A stretch of DNA of 14,780 nucleotides from Rhodospirillaceae bacterium (GTDB taxonomy: Bacteria > Pseudomonadota > Alphaproteobacteria > Rhodospirillales > Magnetovibrionaceae), in contig NVTL01000027.1 of assembly GCA_002401565.1 (NCBI GenBank), positions 8,395 through 23,174 on the forward strand. The letters run 5' to 3'. The notes beneath the pieces are model-generated. The model had not been told where the DNA came from and made no database searches. It saw only the letters and a program-made list of their open reading frames with translations. A program made the translations under genes and the position numbers. Shown here piece by piece: positions 12,444-14,780 of this stretch. Numbering within the stretch: the stretch's first letter is position 1; each line of letters begins with the position of its first letter.

Positions 12444-13506
12444 CTTATATCGTTGGAGGCATCATCGCCGCAATAACTGGTGCGGGTATAGTTACGGGCA
12501 TAGCTGGTTGAAGCGACGGCTTCTTGTGTTTTCAGGTCAATAATCCTTATGGTTTTCGCAAAAACTCCAAAATTTTTATCGCGTCCATCGGTCAGGATTT
12601 CGGCAAACACGCCGTATTCACTTTCCAGAACTTTAATGGGCTAGGCTTGTTTATTCCCCTTATCCATCCGGAAATAATCTTGGATGTGTGGCTGTTTATC
12701 GAATTCAACAAAATCGATGTCATACGTGTTGAGCAGGTGAATGGCATGTGGGAAGATTCCTAAACGATCATAGCTTTTGTCTTTTAAGTCCGTCCATTTT
12801 TTCTCGGAAACTTCACTTAAATAAATGCCCGTTGCTCCGTTTCGATCTAAGGAAAATGTTTTTTCAAGGTTCCTACACTGTTTAAAATACGCAGGCAGGG
12901 TTGCTTTGGCGACCTGAAAAGCGGAGTCCTTTTTGTTGTAAATTTCAACGCCGTAAAACAAAGGGAAAATGACAAGGACGCTAAGGATTGCGGCTTCGGG
13001 CCCTTCAATCGTGGGCATAGGGCTATCAATTTGAGGGAATGTGGCCTGAAATTCAATCGTTGCCCCTGCGGTTTGCAAAAAACCGATAATGAAAAAGATA
13101 ACGCTAACAAGTACGCCAAGAAGGACAAATAGCGTCAGAAACGTCCTGATTTGGAATAAGGTATTTAAATGCAAAAACACATTGGCCCAAGCTAGGATTA
13201 CAAAGACATTGGCCACCAGTAGCATCCAATGGACATATTTTCTGGACCTTAACCAATAGCCCACCCGTGTGCCGGCAAAAAGCAGATACGCCAAAAACGC
13301 GGGCAGTAAAAAGTTCAGATAGACATCGGCCTGGTGGATTTGATCCGAGGGAAGATGGCAAATGCGCCTCCATCAATAAAGTAAAACAACACCCGCTTGA
13401 GAGGAGAGCCAAAATATGTGCTGAGAAAGAATGCGCTAATGCCCATGGACACAGCCATGTTCAATAATTGCAATTTGTTGAGTTTCTGTAAGCGTTCTTT
13501 TTCCAC
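12401..13506 (-). pseudogene. Degraded polytopic membrane protein gene with a C-terminal soluble domain
   Basis: Three open stretches join into one protein if lesions are repaired. The first starts at GTG 13506 (AAGGA five bases upstream), runs MEKERLQKLNKLQLL and a membrane segment, and stays in frame to FIDGGAFAI. Near 13354 a one-base loss shifts the frame; the other frame continues as LPSDQIHQADVYLNFLLPAF and further membrane segments (LLVANVFVILAWANVFL, TLFVLLGVLVSVIFFIIGF, ILSVLVIFPLFYG), then a soluble domain. An in-frame amber TAG at 12641-12643 interrupts this domain, and the same frame continues as PIKVLESEYGVFAEILTDG to TAG at 12401. The repaired length is about 370 residues, or about 400 with the tail at 12306. 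I do not recognise the family. Sequencing error is possible but neighbouring long genes are clean. Confidence 0.7.
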
Positions 13507-13579
13507 AAAGATCCTTTTTATCTATGACTTAAGGTAAATGTTGCAGAATTAAAGTCAATCTTTGGGTGTGGTGGGGGAC

Positions 13580-13620
13580 AAAAAAAGCCTCACCAACAAA
13601 ATGCTGATGAGGCTTTTTTT
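13580..13620. terminator. Bidirectional intrinsic terminator after eno
   Basis: A hairpin with GCCTCAYCA-type arms (13587-13595 and 13605-13613, one mismatch) is flanked by seven A on the left and seven T on the right. On the minus strand it follows the eno stop codon by 18 bases and is followed by TTTTTTT, so it ends eno transcripts; by symmetry it could also work on the plus strand. Confidence 0.88.
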
Positions 13621-13623
13621 GAA

Positions 13624-13637
13624 TTATTTGGTCCAGC

Positions 13638-13640
<3 letters not shown>
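13624..13640 (-). repeat. Copy of the gene-end element at the eno stop codon
   Basis: Reading from the eno stop, TAAGCTGGACCAAATAA matches TAAGCTGGCCAAATAA at 10125-10140 except for one extra A. Both copies begin exactly at a stop codon, and both carry a second TAA in another frame. Confidence 0.5.

Positions 13641-14780
<1,140 letters not shown>

Noticed and set aside
13104..13412. Cys-rich minus-strand open frame of 102 codons
   Set aside because: It is a third-frame shadow across the frameshift of the membrane gene; the neighbouring frame carries consistent membrane segments.

Overview
The window looks like chromosomal DNA of an alphaproteobacterium with about 50% GC, plausibly a marine Rhodospirillales-type bacterium. 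This rests on overall gene character: a dCache chemoreceptor with an LRxEVDKFLxxIR-type end, a receiver protein with a GPDRR-rich basic tail, an ECF sigma/anti-sigma pair, a membrane J protein resembling mitochondrial Pam18, and DUF3047/DUF4197 lipid-era envelope families. The lineage is an inference. I see no phage, transposase, CRISPR, tRNA or rRNA.

Layout, left to right. (1) 1-2241, minus strand: an ECF sigma factor, its membrane anti-sigma factor, and then, 154 bases downstream, a Tat-exported sulfite-oxidase-type molybdoenzyme cut by the window edge. The arrangement suggests an envelope-stress or sulfite-response module. (2) 2366-2868, plus: a possible 13-codon leader ORF joined by ATGA to a membrane-anchored J-domain protein. 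(3) 2874-5722, minus: assimilatory NADH nitrite reductase nirBD behind a near-perfect sigma-54 promoter. (4) 5820-8225, minus: a dCache/HAMP chemoreceptor ending in a strong terminator, with a second terminator-like hairpin in its long leader. (5) 8214-10127, plus: a GT87/DUF2029 membrane glycosyltransferase and a secreted protein with a prealbumin-like segment. (6) 10165-12287, minus: a receiver-domain protein, a DUF4197 protein and a DUF3047 protein, closely packed and possibly one operon. (7) 12306-13506, minus: a decayed membrane-protein gene with one frameshift, one in-frame amber codon and probably a second frameshift at a T7 tract. (8) 13580-14780, minus: the enolase gene (5' end outside the window) with a bidirectional terminator.

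Most of the window is ordinary housekeeping and accessory gene content. The parts most worth a second look are: short 13-bp tandem repeats that place TAA stops in all three frames at two gene ends, with a near-copy of one unit at the eno stop codon; the multiply broken membrane gene; the sigma-54 control of nirBD; the sigma/anti-sigma/sulfite-oxidase cluster; and a receiver protein with a Pro in place of a metal-binding Asp. I did not find a clearly new multi-gene system.
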